A stretch of DNA of 64,000 nucleotides from Thermoanaerobacter sp. (GCA_014896455.1 JADBKJ010000028.1:1-64000); one strand, 5' to 3'; positions 1 through 9,538 are shown, counted from the stretch's first letter. Notes: generated by a model from the sequence alone, not told the origin. Translations and numbers: made by a program.

Positions 1-137
1 ACCTATCTATTATCTATGAAGACTTATACGCAATTACAGGTGATGTTAATTATAGGGAAAAAGTATTGGCAGTAAAAAATAAATCAGGTAGGAAAAATGT
101 AATTATAGCTTTCGAGACTGTAAAAAATTTTGTGTAA
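1..137 (+). CDS. C-terminal fragment of an unidentified protein (cut by window edge)
   Basis: Frame 3 is open from the window edge to a TAA at 135-137 and gives 44 residues ending in ETVKNFV. I do not recognise the family. The mixed hydrophobic and charged pattern could be the end of a beta-rich domain. The IS256-type remnant begins only a few bases downstream, so this may be an intact upstream gene or a gene cut by the insertion. The amidase tail at 1303-1713 could in principle belong to the same original gene, but nothing in the sequence proves it. Confidence 0.4.
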   Translation, partial: LSIIYEDLYAITGDVNYREKVLAVKNKSGRKNVIIAFETVKNFV

Positions 138-145
138 ACTGATTA

Positions 146-200
146 AAAACCTCTTTCTTGGTAAGAATTAGAATATATACAAAACCAAGAAGGAGGTTTT
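146..200 (+). promoter_or_regulatory. Inverted repeat hiding the transposase ribosome-binding site
   Basis: A 17-base arm at 146-162 (AAAACCTCTTTCTTGGT) is the reverse complement of 184-200 (ACCAAGAAGGAGGTTTT) with one mismatch. The right arm contains the AGGAGG site of the transposase start at 205. In RNA read from outside the element the hairpin would block that site, a known way for insertion sequences to limit their own expression. The left arm lies just inside the likely left end of the element. Confidence 0.55.
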
Positions 201-204
201 AAAA

Positions 205-901
205 ATGTCACTATTGACAAAAGAACAATTAAGAAATTTCATTAGTGAAAACAATATTCAATCTACTTAAGACCTTTATACATCATTAAAAAACCTTTTT
301 AAAGATACTATTCAAGAAATGCTTGAAGCAGAACTTTCAACAGAACTTGGCTACGAAAGATATGACAAGAAAGACAAAGATACTCAAAATTCAAGAAATG
401 GCTATACTCAAAAGACGGTAAAAACTCAATTTGGCGATATGGAAATTGATATTCCAAGAGACAGACAAGGAGAATTTGAACCCAAAATAGTTCCAAAATA
501 CAAAAGAGACATATCAGGAATTGAAGAAAAAGTAATAGCTCTTATGCAAGAGGGATGTCAACTTAAGATTTCATGACCAGATAAAAGACCTGTATGGAAT
601 AGAACTATCCGCAGAAATGGTAAGTAAAATAACCGAAAGAATAGTACCAGAAATAAAAGAATGGCAATCAAGGCCATTAGAAAAGATATACACTTTCATA
701 TTTATGGATGCCATCCATTACAAAGTAAGAACGGACGGTCATATTATCAATAGAGCAGCTTATGTAGTATTAGGTGTAACGATAGAAGGCATAAAAGAGG
801 TATTAGGGATTTGGACTTTAAAAAATGAGAGTTCAAGATTCTGGCTTGGAGTATTAAATGAGCTAAAGAACAGAGGAGTAGATGTCACTAACGGTGTATA
901 A
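205..901 (+). pseudogene. IS256-family (mutator type) transposase, broken
   Basis: The reading frame starts at ATG 205 after AGGAGG but meets a TAA after 22 codons (TCT ACT TAA GAC). The same frame reopens to 576 with typical IS256 N-terminal sequence (NSRNGY, IDIPRDRQGEFEP, EKVIAL). It then needs frame changes to reach the 617-901 segment (AEMVSKITERIVPEIKEW, FIFMDAIHYKVR). FMDAIHYKVR holds the first catalytic Asp of the DDE core. The sequence stops after the second conserved block (ESSRFWLGVLNELKNRGV), where an IS21-type fragment is joined, so the remaining catalytic residues are absent. It has an in-frame stop, frameshifts and a 3' truncation and cannot be active. Family membership is clear from the motif order. 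Confidence 0.85.
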
Positions 902-926
902 TTGACCCAGGGGTAACGAGAAGGAA

Positions 927-1334
927 TTGACCCACCCCCTGTCGAAATATCCCTCTGATCTAAAATCAACCAAGAAAAACTTAAAGCCTTTGCCTCCATT
1001 GGATAAATATCAAAAGTTTCTGGAGGAACCAAGGAAGGTACATAAAGATGGTCTTTTGAGTTATGATGGTGTAAGGTATGGAGTACCATGGCAGTACAGC
1101 GGGAAAGAGGAGAATGTGATATTTCTTGGACCTCCTGGAGTGGGTAAGACACATCTAGCTGTAGCACTTGCTGTAGAAGCACTATTGCAGGGGATACCAG
1201 TTTACTTTATCACCCTATCAAAACTAATTGAAGACTTTAAAAAATGTTATGAAGAGAACGGATTAGATAGAAGGATGAGGAACTACATAAGGCCAAGGCT
1301 TCTTGTTGTTAAAGTTAAATTTTCTGCTGAGTAA
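927..1334 (+). pseudogene. IS21-family istA/istB remnant fused by deletion
   Basis: The 135-codon frame is a mosaic. Its first half (KVHKDGLLSYDGVRYGVPWQYSGK) matches the C-terminal part of an IS21-type transposase IstA. From ENVIFLGPPGVGKTHLAVAL onward it matches the Walker A region of the helper ATPase IstB. Between them the IstA end and the IstB N-terminal domain are missing, so an internal deletion joined the two genes in frame. IstB ends at RPRLLVV, just before the expected Walker B acidic residues, and runs into unrelated sequence. Two copies of TTGACCCA at 902-931 resemble IS21-type end sequences. Not expected to be functional. Confidence 0.75.
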
Positions 1335-1713
1335 TTGCGGAGCAGAAAGCAAAATAACCTGGGAAAAAGACCCTCAAGAGAAAAATTTAAAAGATTTGGA
1401 TTGTGAAATTCTAATCAGCCTTTACACTGAAGTGTCCTCTAAAAAAGAAAGTGGATTTAAGGTATACTGCGAGGAACAAAAAACTTCTCTAAAGCTTGCT
1501 AAACATATAAACAAAGCAATGGAAGAAAAATTGCAACTTCCAAACTTGGGAATTTTTCAAAAAAGATTTGAGTACAAAGAAAGTATCATTCCTGTGGGTA
1601 TTGTACCAGCTATGGAAGACGTGAGGATAGACGATGCTCATTTGAGGAATATAGATTACAGAGAAAAAGTAGCTCAGGCCGTGTTTAATGGCTTAATAAG
1701 ATTTTATTCATAA
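1303..1713 (+). pseudogene. N-acetylmuramoyl-L-alanine amidase (Amidase_3), 3' fragment
   Basis: From about residue 30 the frame resembles the C-terminal half of Amidase_3 cell-wall amidases: a strand like LDCEILISLYTEVSS (family: adlfvSIHaNs), SGFKVYCEEQ, then SLKLAKHINKAMEEKL, and near the end the typical YREKVAQAVFNGLIRFY. The family His in the SIH motif is replaced by Tyr (SLYTEV), and the N-terminal zinc-binding half is missing. The ORF-track start is an artefact of the join with the IS21 remnant. It is most likely the tail of an amidase gene destroyed by insertion and deletion. The alternative, a diverged intact small protein, is unlikely because no ribosome site precedes it. Confidence 0.55.
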
Positions 1714-1722
1714 AAAGAAGGT

Positions 1723-1761
1723 AAAAAACAGGGTTACAGCACTACCTGTACCCTGTTTTTT
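1723..1761. terminator. Bidirectional terminator overlapping the sfsA stop
   Basis: AAAAAACAGGGT at 1723-1734 is complementary to ACCCTGTTTTTT at 1750-1761, a 12-bp stem with A and T tracts on either side so it can work in both directions. It contains the last codons and the stop of sfsA. Confidence 0.8.
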
Positions 1762-2423
1762 AGATTGATAAAATTTTCTCCCACATCGCAGGTATAGGCA
1801 TAAACTTCTACGCCTTTCATAAAAGCTTCTCTTAAAAATTGTCCAAATTGAGGGTCCTGTTCGTCATTTGGAGTAAAGTATCTTATGTCATCCATTTGAA
1901 TTAAAAATACAACTGCCGCTCTCATTCCTTCTTCTTTGACTTTTATGAGTTCTTTTAAATGCTTTCTACCTCTTTCTGTCGGCGCATCAGGAAATTTGGC
2001 TACTCCACCTATCTCCAAAGTAACGCCTTTCACTTCTATGTAGCAAATTTCCTTTCCATTTGTAAGTTTAATGTCAAATTTACTGTTCCCAAAGCTTTTT
2101 TCCTTTTCCACCAGTTCATATCCTTTAAACTCTTCAACTATACCTTTTTTTATGCTCTCCAGAAACACTTTATTAGGTACTTGAGAATCAATTGATATAA
2201 GCCTTTTACCTTTATAGGCAAAGGCAAGCTCATAAGGGGTCTTTCTTCCCTTCTTTTCCCTCACTTCTAAAAGAACATCTGCTCCTTTTACTAGTATTTC
2301 TTTAAGTCTACCTGTATTTGGAACATGAACCAGTGTTTTAATGCCATCTATTTCGACATAGGCTTCAAATCTATTTAACCTTTCTATGAATTTCCCTTTT
2401 ATTATAGGATTTTTAATAATCAT
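1734..2423 (-). CDS. sfsA: SfsA family protein (sugar fermentation stimulation protein homologue)
   Basis: A protein of 229 residues, the usual length for SfsA. Recognisable features are the N-terminal OB-like domain with FIERLNRFEAYVEIDG and VHVPNTGRL, and the C-terminal nuclease-like domain with FDIKLTNGKEICYIEVKGVTLE and FPDAPTERGRKHLKEL. The second part has the D...ExK arrangement of PD-(D/E)XK folds. The cellular role is not settled; DNA binding and effects on sugar use were reported in E. coli. The ORF-track start is a GTG; the ATG one codon later at 2423 sits better behind GAGGG. It is the last gene of the folate operon, 9 bases after the PTPS gene, and is probably co-transcribed without being a folate gene. 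Confidence 0.9.
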   Translation of the reverse strand: MIIKNPIIKGKFIERLNRFEAYVEIDGIKTLVHVPNTGRLKEILVKGADVLLEVREKKGRKTPYELAFAYKGKRLISIDSQVPNKVFLESIKKGIVEEFKGYELVEKEKSFGNSKFDIKLTNGKEICYIEVKGVTLEIGGVAKFPDAPTERGRKHLKELIKVKEEGMRAAVVFLIQMDDIRYFTPNDEQDPQFGQFLREAFMKGVEVYAYTCDVGENFINLKNRVQVVL

Positions 2424-2432
2424 CACAAACCC

Positions 2433-2801
2433 TCATTTCAGATCCTCTGCTGTAACTTCTGCAAAACTGGTTGGTGTCTCCCAGAGAGTAAGCTTGTAGA
2501 GTTTGTAATTGGGCCCTTTGAGTTCTCCTTCTAATTCTTTCCACATCCACAGGAGTATATTTTCAGAAGTCGTGTTAAAGCCCAGCACTTCATTTAAATA
2601 TTTGTGGTCAAGCTTTTTTATAATTTTTTCATTGACAATTTCTTTTAGCTTTACAAAGTCCAAAACCATTCCTTCCTCATCAGGATAGCCCTCAACTGTG
2701 ACCTCTAACCTATAAGTATGGCCGTGCAACTCCTCACATTTCCCATGGTAATTGACAAGGTTATGGGCACTGTCAAAAGTAAATATTTTTGTGACTCTCA
2801 T
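2433..2801 (-). CDS. 6-pyruvoyl-tetrahydropterin synthase family protein, probable FolB substitute (PTPS-I/III type)
   Basis: 122 residues, typical of the COG0720 family (QueD/PTPS). Zinc-ligand histidines are visible in FDSAHNL and in HGHTYRLEV. The active-site stretch is CEELHGH: a Cys four positions and a Glu three positions before HGH. In this family Cys at that place marks QueD-type activity, and Glu marks PTPS-III, which cleaves dihydroneopterin to 6-hydroxymethyl-dihydropterin and so replaces FolB. Having both (CExxHGH) is the dual type. The gene directly follows folE, folP and folK, and no folB is present, which supports a folate role. A second role in queuosine precursor synthesis cannot be excluded, but no que gene is adjacent. 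The ATG follows the folK stop by a few bases. Confidence 0.85.
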   Translation of the reverse strand: MRVTKIFTFDSAHNLVNYHGKCEELHGHTYRLEVTVEGYPDEEGMVLDFVKLKEIVNEKIIKKLDHKYLNEVLGFNTTSENILLWMWKELEGELKGPNYKLYKLTLWETPTSFAEVTAEDLK

Positions 2802-2804
2802 TTT

Positions 2805-3305
2805 TTACACCCCATTGTACCAATTCTTTTTATACAGCTTAACTCCTTCTTTATCAGGCAAATCCGCTATTAAATCTTTAATATACACATCTCCTTTTTT
2901 TATAAAAGGGTTTATATCTGAAAGAGGAATCAACACAAAAGCTCTCTCCCACATTCTCGGATGAGGAATAGTCAACACTTCATTCTTTAATTCAATATCA
3001 TCGTACAACAGTATGTCAATATCAATAGTCCTTGGACCCCATCTTATGAGTCTTTCTCGTTTTAATTTTTTTTCAATTTCATTTGCAACTTTTAATAAGT
3101 CATAAGGACCAATGTTTGTCTCCATTTCAACTGCAATATTTAAAAACATATCCTGGTTTAAATATCCTACAGGTTTTGTTTCATAAATAGGAGAAAGCTT
3201 CTTTAAAATTATACCTTCCCAATGTTCTAACTCAAAAACGGCTCTTTTTAAATTTTCTTCCCTATCTCCTAAATTAGAACCTAAAGATAAATACACTTTA
3301 CTCAT
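2805..3305 (-). CDS. folK: 2-amino-4-hydroxy-6-hydroxymethyldihydropteridine diphosphokinase
   Basis: Transfers pyrophosphate from ATP to 6-hydroxymethyl-dihydropterin, the step before dihydropteroate synthase. The 166-residue protein is of normal HPPK length. It begins with the typical VYLSLGSNLGDREENL and contains YETKPVG, the catalytic loop RWGPRTIDIDILLYDD (signature of the family) and IPHPRMWERAFVLIPL. The start overlaps the folP stop by four bases, so the two are translationally coupled. It is a stand-alone HPPK, not fused to FolB as in some Firmicutes, in line with the absence of folB here. Confidence 0.97.
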   Translation of the reverse strand: MSKVYLSLGSNLGDREENLKRAVFELEHWEGIILKKLSPIYETKPVGYLNQDMFLNIAVEMETNIGPYDLLKVANEIEKKLKRERLIRWGPRTIDIDILLYDDIELKNEVLTIPHPRMWERAFVLIPLSDINPFIKKGDVYIKDLIADLPDKEGVKLYKKNWYNGV

Positions 3306-4114
3306 CTTCTCACCATCGCATCAGTCATTTTAGCTACTCTTGACATCTCTTTTACATCGTGGACTCTTATTATATCCACTCCTTTTACTATTCCCACAGC
3401 TACAGTCGCCGCTGTCCCCTCCAATCTATCCTCTACATCTACGTTTAAGACTTTGCCTATCATAGATTTTCTGGAAGTACCCAAAAGGACAGGAAGTCCC
3501 AGAACTTTTAATTCCTCTAAGCGATTCATGACCTCTAAGTTATGTTCCAAAGTTTTCCCAAAGCCTATGCCAGGGTCAACTATCATCTGGTCTCTTTGAA
3601 TTCCAGCTTTCTCAGCAATTTCTATGCTCTTTTTTAAAAATTCTATGATAGATTTTACTACATCGTCGTACTCAGCCAAAATGCTATTGTGCATCATGAC
3701 AACCCCTGCATTGTATTTGGCAACTACTTCTGCCATCTTCGGGTCTTTTTGAAGCCCCCATACGTCATTTACTATATGGGCTCCTGCCTCCAGCGCCTTT
3801 AAAGCTACATTGGCCTTCATAGTATCCACAGAAATTATCACATCTGAAATTTTAGAAAGCTTTTCAATTACAGGTATAACCCTTCTAATTTCTTCCTCTT
3901 CATCGACAGGAGTATGTCCTGGCCTTGTAGACTCTCCACCTACATCTATTATGTCAGCTCCTTCTTCTATCATTTGAAGAGCTCTTTCTATGCCTTTTTC
4001 TAAAGTATTATATTTTCCCCCATCTGAAAAAGAATCAGGAGTCATATTTAAAATTCCCATTATGTAAGTTTTCTTCCCAATTTCCAGACTTTTATCTCTG
4101 CACCTAAACAACAT
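3302..4114 (-). CDS. folP: Dihydropteroate synthase
   Basis: Joins 6-hydroxymethyl-dihydropterin pyrophosphate with p-aminobenzoate to give dihydropteroate; the target of sulfonamides. 270 residues forming one TIM barrel with the usual signatures: MGILNMTPDSFSDGGKY, DIIDVGGESTRPGHTPV, ISVDTMKANVALKAL, IVNDVWGL, DPGIGFGKTLEHNLEVM, LLGTSRKSMIG, and a C-terminal RVHDVKEM. The protein is the plain short form: it lacks the roughly 120-residue N-terminal extension seen in many clostridial FolP proteins, and a gene resembling that extension occurs alone at 21463-21828. GGGAGG lies before the ATG. Confidence 0.97.
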   Translation of the reverse strand: MLFRCRDKSLEIGKKTYIMGILNMTPDSFSDGGKYNTLEKGIERALQMIEEGADIIDVGGESTRPGHTPVDEEEEIRRVIPVIEKLSKISDVIISVDTMKANVALKALEAGAHIVNDVWGLQKDPKMAEVVAKYNAGVVMMHNSILAEYDDVVKSIIEFLKKSIEIAEKAGIQRDQMIVDPGIGFGKTLEHNLEVMNRLEELKVLGLPVLLGTSRKSMIGKVLNVDVEDRLEGTAATVAVGIVKGVDIIRVHDVKEMSRVAKMTDAMVRR

Positions 4115-4125
4115 GGTCTCCCTCC

Positions 4126-4692
4126 CTACTTTTTAGAGTTGATTAAAGACATTACCTCTGCCCTTGATTTTTCATCTGTTCTAAATATTCCTCTCAAAGC
4201 AGAAGTAACAGTCTTAGCCCCCGGTTTTTTGATACCTCTCATTGTCATACACAAATGTTCTGCCTCAATAACAACAGCAACTCCCAAAGGATTGACGGCT
4301 TCCATTATGGTATCTGCAATTTCACTAGTGAGCCTTTCTTGTAGCTGTGGTCTTTTTGCTAAAATGTCTACTATACGGGCTAATTTTGAAAGGCCTAAAA
4401 TTTTACCCTTTCTAGGCAAATAGGCCACATGGGCAACTCCTATAAAAGGAAGAAGATGATGCTCACACATAGAGTAAAGGGGAATATCTTTTACTAAGAT
4501 TATCTCTTGATGCTCATCTTCTTGGAAAATTTTTATAACATCTTTTACATCTGTGTGAAGTCCAGAAAAAATTTCTTCGTACATCCTGGCTACTCTGTCA
4601 GGAGTCTCAAGGAGCCCCTCCCTATTGGGATCTTCTCCTATGGCTTCAAGTATGTCTCTTACCGCTTTTTTAATCTTTTCTTTATCCATCAT
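4126..4692 (-). CDS. folE: GTP cyclohydrolase I
   Basis: Converts GTP to 7,8-dihydroneopterin triphosphate and formate, the first step of folate synthesis; likely the first gene of the operon. The 188-residue sequence has the family motifs [36 protein letters not shown] (Cys and His zinc ligands) and [16 protein letters not shown], and near the end [19 protein letters not shown] with the second zinc Cys. This is the zinc-dependent type IA enzyme. The start ATG follows an AGGGG site, and the next gene folP is 11 bases downstream. A Q-base role is possible in principle, but the fol neighbours make folate the main job. Confidence 0.97.
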   Translation of the reverse strand: MMDKEKIKKAVRDILEAIGEDPNREGLLETPDRVARMYEEIFSGLHTDVKDVIKIFQEDEHQEIILVKDIPLYSMCEHHLLPFIGVAHVAYLPRKGKILGLSKLARIVDILAKRPQLQERLTSEIADTIMEAVNPLGVAVVIEAEHLCMTMRGIKKPGAKTVTSALRGIFRTDEKSRAEVMSLINSKK

Positions 4693-4797
4693 ATGTGATA
4701 CCCCTTTATTTAAAAAGTCGACAACTCTATTATATTATTTTTATCTCTAAAAAGCCAGGCCTTGCAAAAAAGTTAAAAAGCAGTCCTTCGACCTTTT

Positions 4798-6309
<1,512 letters not shown>

Positions 6310-6316
6310 TCACCCT

Positions 6317-6790
6317 TTATTTGCGTATTTCTAATATTTTTAACTTTATAATTCCAGCAGGAACTTCAACAGAGACAACATCTCCTACTTTTTTCCCTAA
6401 AAGCGCTTTCCCTATTGGAGATTCGTCAGATATTTTGTTGTTCATAGGATCTGCTTCTGCTGAACCTACAATTGTATACTCTAGTTCTTCATTATAGGAT
6501 TCGTCATACACTTTTACAGTACAGCCAATGCTAACCTGGTCAAGTTTTATGTCTTCTTCGTCAATCACTTTTGCATTTTTAAGCATGGCTTCTAAGGTAG
6601 CTATTCTTCCTTCTATAAATGCTTGCTCGTTTTTTGCTTCGTCGTATTCTGAGTTTTCACTTAAATCTCCAAATGCTCTCGCTTGTTTTATCTTTTCTGC
6701 TACTTCAGCTCTTTTGACCGTCTTTAAATATTCTAATTCTTCTTCTAATTTTTTGAGTCCTTCATAAGTTAAAATTACAGGTTTGCTCAT
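6317..6790 (-). CDS. greA: Transcription elongation factor GreA
   Basis: Rescues backtracked RNA polymerase by stimulating cleavage of the nascent RNA. 157 residues: an N-terminal coiled coil ([21 protein letters not shown], then [23 protein letters not shown] with the acidic tip that reaches the active site) and a C-terminal FKBP-like domain with [25 protein letters not shown]. Length and motifs are fully typical. AAAGGAG precedes the ATG. It is followed by lysS, likely in one transcript. Confidence 0.98.
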   Translation of the reverse strand: MSKPVILTYEGLKKLEEELEYLKTVKRAEVAEKIKQARAFGDLSENSEYDEAKNEQAFIEGRIATLEAMLKNAKVIDEEDIKLDQVSIGCTVKVYDESYNEELEYTIVGSAEADPMNNKISDESPIGKALLGKKVGDVVSVEVPAGIIKLKILEIRK

Positions 6791-6870
6791 AAACGATTCT
6801 CCTTTTTATAAAAATTAAAAATTGTATTTTATTCATATGTAGCAATAATGAAATTTATGTTAATATTAAT

Positions 6871-6900
6871 ACACAAGCACTGCAAAAGCAGTGCTTGTGT
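6871..6900. terminator. Strong 13-bp hairpin between convergently insulated units
   Basis: ACACAAGCACTGC at 6871-6883 pairs perfectly with GCAGTGCTTGTGT at 6888-6900. It lies 54 bases after the stop of the minus-strand gene 6954-8042 and before greA, so it probably ends that operon. The following T-tract on the minus strand is only moderate (ATTAATATTAAC). Confidence 0.6.
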
Positions 6901-6953
6901 AATTTTCCATGTGGATTATTATAAATCAGTTAACAAATAAAGTCAAGTCTAAA

Positions 6954-8042
6954 TTATGCAAATTTCCACTCTTGTAATCTCTTTTTAGCGTTTTTTCTCA
7001 CAGATTCTATCTTTTCCATTGTAACTTCTCGCTCGAAACTTCTAAATCCCGCCAATTTAAACCCATGCTTTTTAGCAAGTTTTGATATCTCATCCACTTG
7101 TTCTACAGTCAAATCTCGCCCTAAAGAATAATTCTCAATTCGTCCTTCCATAGCAAGAATCATTGTCTCTGCCATACAGGCATAACTTGTTTTAGGTGGA
7201 AAACCAAAGTTAAAGTGGAAGTCTACATCGCCAGGCACTTCTACTACTCCACCTTCTATGACTAAAACATCATCTCTTTTATCCGCAACTTCCTTTGACA
7301 CATCTCTCGGTCTTGCTACATCGCATACAACAGCCCCTGGTTTTAGATATTCGGGTTTTATAACCGTATCTACTGCACTTGTAACAGTGATTATTATATC
7401 CGCGTCTTCTAAGGCTTCTTTTACATCTGAAGTGATATGGGCAGACATCCCCGTTTTTGTTAAAAGATAGTCTCTAAAGTTTTGCAATTTTTCTTTATTT
7501 CGTGCTACAAGTGTCATGTATTTAGCATCTCGGGACAAAATTTCTGCACAGACCTTGCCTATTGAGCCTGTCGCTCCTATCACAACGACATGAGAATCTC
7601 TTACATCTTTACCCATCATCTCTGCGGCTTTTACTGCTCCTTCTATTGCTGTAGCGACTGTATAACTGTTGCCAGTAGTTACAGCAATGTTTGAATTTTT
7701 AGCAATTGTTATTCCTGCATCTCCTACAACAGAAGTCATAGCCCCCAAGCCGACAACCTTTGCACCTAAATTTTCTACAATTTTTACTGCTTTTATTATT
7801 TTATTTAATACATAATCTTCTGGTAACTTCAGCATTTGCTCGGAGGTTAAAGGAACCGCCACAAACCAACCTTCTGTTTCAGCATATTCGCTTCTAACCC
7901 CTGTTATTTCGGAAACTTTTATAGGAGGGATAAGTCTTGTAAAACCTTCCACAACTCTTTTGGGGAACTTCTCCATTATTTTAAACTTGCGGCTTACATC
8001 TTCGTACTCTATAGGATGTATTATAAAACCAAATTTATGCAT
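6954..8042 (-). CDS. Acyl-ACP reductase (AAR)-like Rossmann dehydrogenase, COG5322
   Basis: 362 residues with a central NAD(P)-binding Rossmann motif VVVIGATGSIGKVCAEIL (about 152-169). It is usually labelled predicted amino acid or shikimate dehydrogenase. Several blocks instead recall cyanobacterial long-chain acyl-ACP reductase: ITTGNSYT-type VTTGNSYTVATAIEG, and in the C-terminal part YACMAETMILAMEG...GRDLTVEQVDEISKLAKKHGF. The Cys at residue 289 falls where AAR has its acyl-carrying catalytic Cys. A role in forming an aldehyde from an acyl thioester is therefore plausible, but the substrate is unknown. It is the last gene of a three-gene operon behind a conserved unknown gene and a small HTH regulator. 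GGGAGG supports the ATG. Confidence 0.7.
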   Translation of the reverse strand: MHKFGFIIHPIEYEDVSRKFKIMEKFPKRVVEGFTRLIPPIKVSEITGVRSEYAETEGWFVAVPLTSEQMLKLPEDYVLNKIIKAVKIVENLGAKVVGLGAMTSVVGDAGITIAKNSNIAVTTGNSYTVATAIEGAVKAAEMMGKDVRDSHVVVIGATGSIGKVCAEILSRDAKYMTLVARNKEKLQNFRDYLLTKTGMSAHITSDVKEALEDADIIITVTSAVDTVIKPEYLKPGAVVCDVARPRDVSKEVADKRDDVLVIEGGVVEVPGDVDFHFNFGFPPKTSYACMAETMILAMEGRIENYSLGRDLTVEQVDEISKLAKKHGFKLAGFRSFEREVTMEKIESVRKNAKKRLQEWKFA

Positions 8043-8055
8043 ATTTATTACCTCC

Positions 8056-8964
8056 CTATTTTTGTAAATATTCTATTCTGGGTTCAAAACCTATTTTATC
8101 CAAAAGTTCATCGTAATCTTGTGTCGTCATTTCTTCTTGTTTTTTACCTGCTATTGCCACAAGAACTCCTTCCATCACATTTGTCCCAAAAGACCTGCCA
8201 TTTATGTTGGGGGTAGTAGTAATTAATATTTTCACCCCTTTCTCTTTCATCATTTCCACATCTTCCTGTGTAACTGTGTTAGTCACAATTATCTTCCCAT
8301 CGAGCCTTTCAGGCATGTATTTTTTGATAAAAAGAAAATCACCTGCAATTATGTCTGCTTCTTTATAAAATCTTTCATATTTTTTACTATCTATTTTCAA
8401 TTGCTTGTCTCCTGTGGGATAAATCATTTCAAAGGGAAGACGTACCACAATCGGCACAATGATAAAAGAAAGAAAATACACAACCTTTAGGGAATGCAAT
8501 GGTATAGGAAGATTCAAAGCAAACATCAAATCCCCTATAATAAGTCGTGCACCCTCTTCATAAAAAGCTTGTGCCATGCCAAACCTGTCCATAACACTTG
8601 TCATAAGCACTTTCTTCTCTTTTATATTAACTATTCCTTTTTTCTGTATGTATTTTATTACTTTTCTTTCAAGTGTATTTTTAAGCCCCGAGCCGTCCAC
8701 AATTGGCGTAATCTTTGCTGCATTTTTTAACGGCAATGCATCTTTTATGATATATCTTTTATTGCCTGCTGAAAGGTATAAATCTATTCCTCCCATTCCA
8801 AAAGCGTCTACTTTTCCATCCAACTCTTTAATAAGTTCTATGGCTTTTTTCAAGTCCCCATCAGTTCCTATTCTTTCTATTATAAATTTTTCTCCTAAAA
8901 TCTCTACCTCTGCTGTTTTATTTCTTGTGGAAGCACCTATGCTTATACTTACAACCCTCTTCAT
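8056..8964 (-). CDS. Conserved protein, often labelled quinate 5-dehydrogenase; function unknown
   Basis: 302 residues starting RVVSISIGASTRNKTAEVEILGE. As far as I recall, homologues in thermophilic clostridia carry the label quinate 5-dehydrogenase, but I see no clear GxGxxG nucleotide site and treat the label as unproven. There is a glycine-rich stretch DAFGMGGIDLYLSAGNKRY, a hydrophobic segment around SLKVVYFLSFIIVPIVV that could be buried or membrane-associated, and a late block GKIIVTNTVTQEDVEMMKEKGVKILITTTPNINGRSFGTNV. It lies 13 bases before the AAR-like gene and 4 bases after the regulator, so all three act together. A possible role is making or handling the substrate of the AAR-like enzyme. 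Confidence 0.6.
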   Translation of the reverse strand: MKRVVSISIGASTRNKTAEVEILGEKFIIERIGTDGDLKKAIELIKELDGKVDAFGMGGIDLYLSAGNKRYIIKDALPLKNAAKITPIVDGSGLKNTLERKVIKYIQKKGIVNIKEKKVLMTSVMDRFGMAQAFYEEGARLIIGDLMFALNLPIPLHSLKVVYFLSFIIVPIVVRLPFEMIYPTGDKQLKIDSKKYERFYKEADIIAGDFLFIKKYMPERLDGKIIVTNTVTQEDVEMMKEKGVKILITTTPNINGRSFGTNVMEGVLVAIAGKKQEEMTTQDYDELLDKIGFEPRIEYLQK

Positions 8965-8968
8965 ATTT

Positions 8969-9493
8969 TCACCCTTTCAATGAATTCAATATCTCTTTTA
9001 CTACTTCAGGGTCAACATATACATCTTCTGTCAAAGGAGAATGTCCAATATTTATAGTTATGATATCTCTGTCAAATATAGCTTCTACCAATTGGCTCCT
9101 TTTGTCTGAACCTAAAAATATTATCACGTCGTGAGATTGAATTTTAGCAATCAAGTCCATTACCATGTTAAAAAGCTCCACACCACTCATGTTTTCAGCC
9201 AAGCTCAATCTCTCTTTCTCAGACAAAAGAAGTGTAAAATTAACTCCCCACTCTCTTAAAATCTCCTCCAGTTCCTCTTTATTTTTTATAGGAAAACCTA
9301 CTACAGCAATGTTTCCTCCTTTTCTAACCTCACCTAAACTTTCTAGTCTCGAGACAAAACTTCTGTCAACTTTAAAGCGAGAGGCAACCTCTTGCTGTGA
9401 AAGACCATTTTGTCTCATTTCAATTATTTTATCTATTATGCCGTGCAATTTCTCTAAATTTATAGTCTTATCACCAATTTTAATAAATTTCAT
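8969..9493 (-). CDS. HTH transcriptional regulator of the AAR-like operon
   Basis: 174 residues from the ATG at 9493. A GGAGG sits 8 bases before it, while the ORF-track start at 9517 has no such site and lies in the operator region. The N-terminal part contains a helix-turn-helix of the Xre/Cro kind (QNGLSQQEVASRFKVDRSF), about residues 30-55. The C-terminal 110 residues (NIAVVGFPIKNKEELEEIL, HDVIIFLGSDKRSQLVEAIF) look like an alpha/beta ligand-sensing domain that I cannot name. It is the first gene of the operon, and repeated GCACA/TGTGC half sites lie between promoter and start codon. It is therefore probably an autoregulator of the two downstream genes. Confidence 0.75.
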   Translation of the reverse strand: MKFIKIGDKTINLEKLHGIIDKIIEMRQNGLSQQEVASRFKVDRSFVSRLESLGEVRKGGNIAVVGFPIKNKEELEEILREWGVNFTLLLSEKERLSLAENMSGVELFNMVMDLIAKIQSHDVIIFLGSDKRSQLVEAIFDRDIITINIGHSPLTEDVYVDPEVVKEILNSLKG

Positions 9494-9524
9494 TTGCACA
9501 ACCTCCAGTGTGCACATTTTGTGC
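9494..9524 (-). promoter_or_regulatory. Likely operator: clustered GCACA/TGTGC half sites
   Basis: Three palindromic pieces lie in 31 bases: TTGCACAA (9494-9501), TGTGCACA (9509-9516), and GCACA-3 bases-TGTGC (9512-9524). They fill the untranslated leader between the promoter at 9539-9567 and the regulator start at 9493, a classic position for autorepression. Confidence 0.55.
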
Positions 9525-9538
9525 CCATACTAATTACA

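Noticed and set aside
927-1334. A functional IstB-like ATPase gene
   Set aside because: The frame is an IstA-tail/IstB-middle fusion without the Walker B acidic residues or the C-terminal half.
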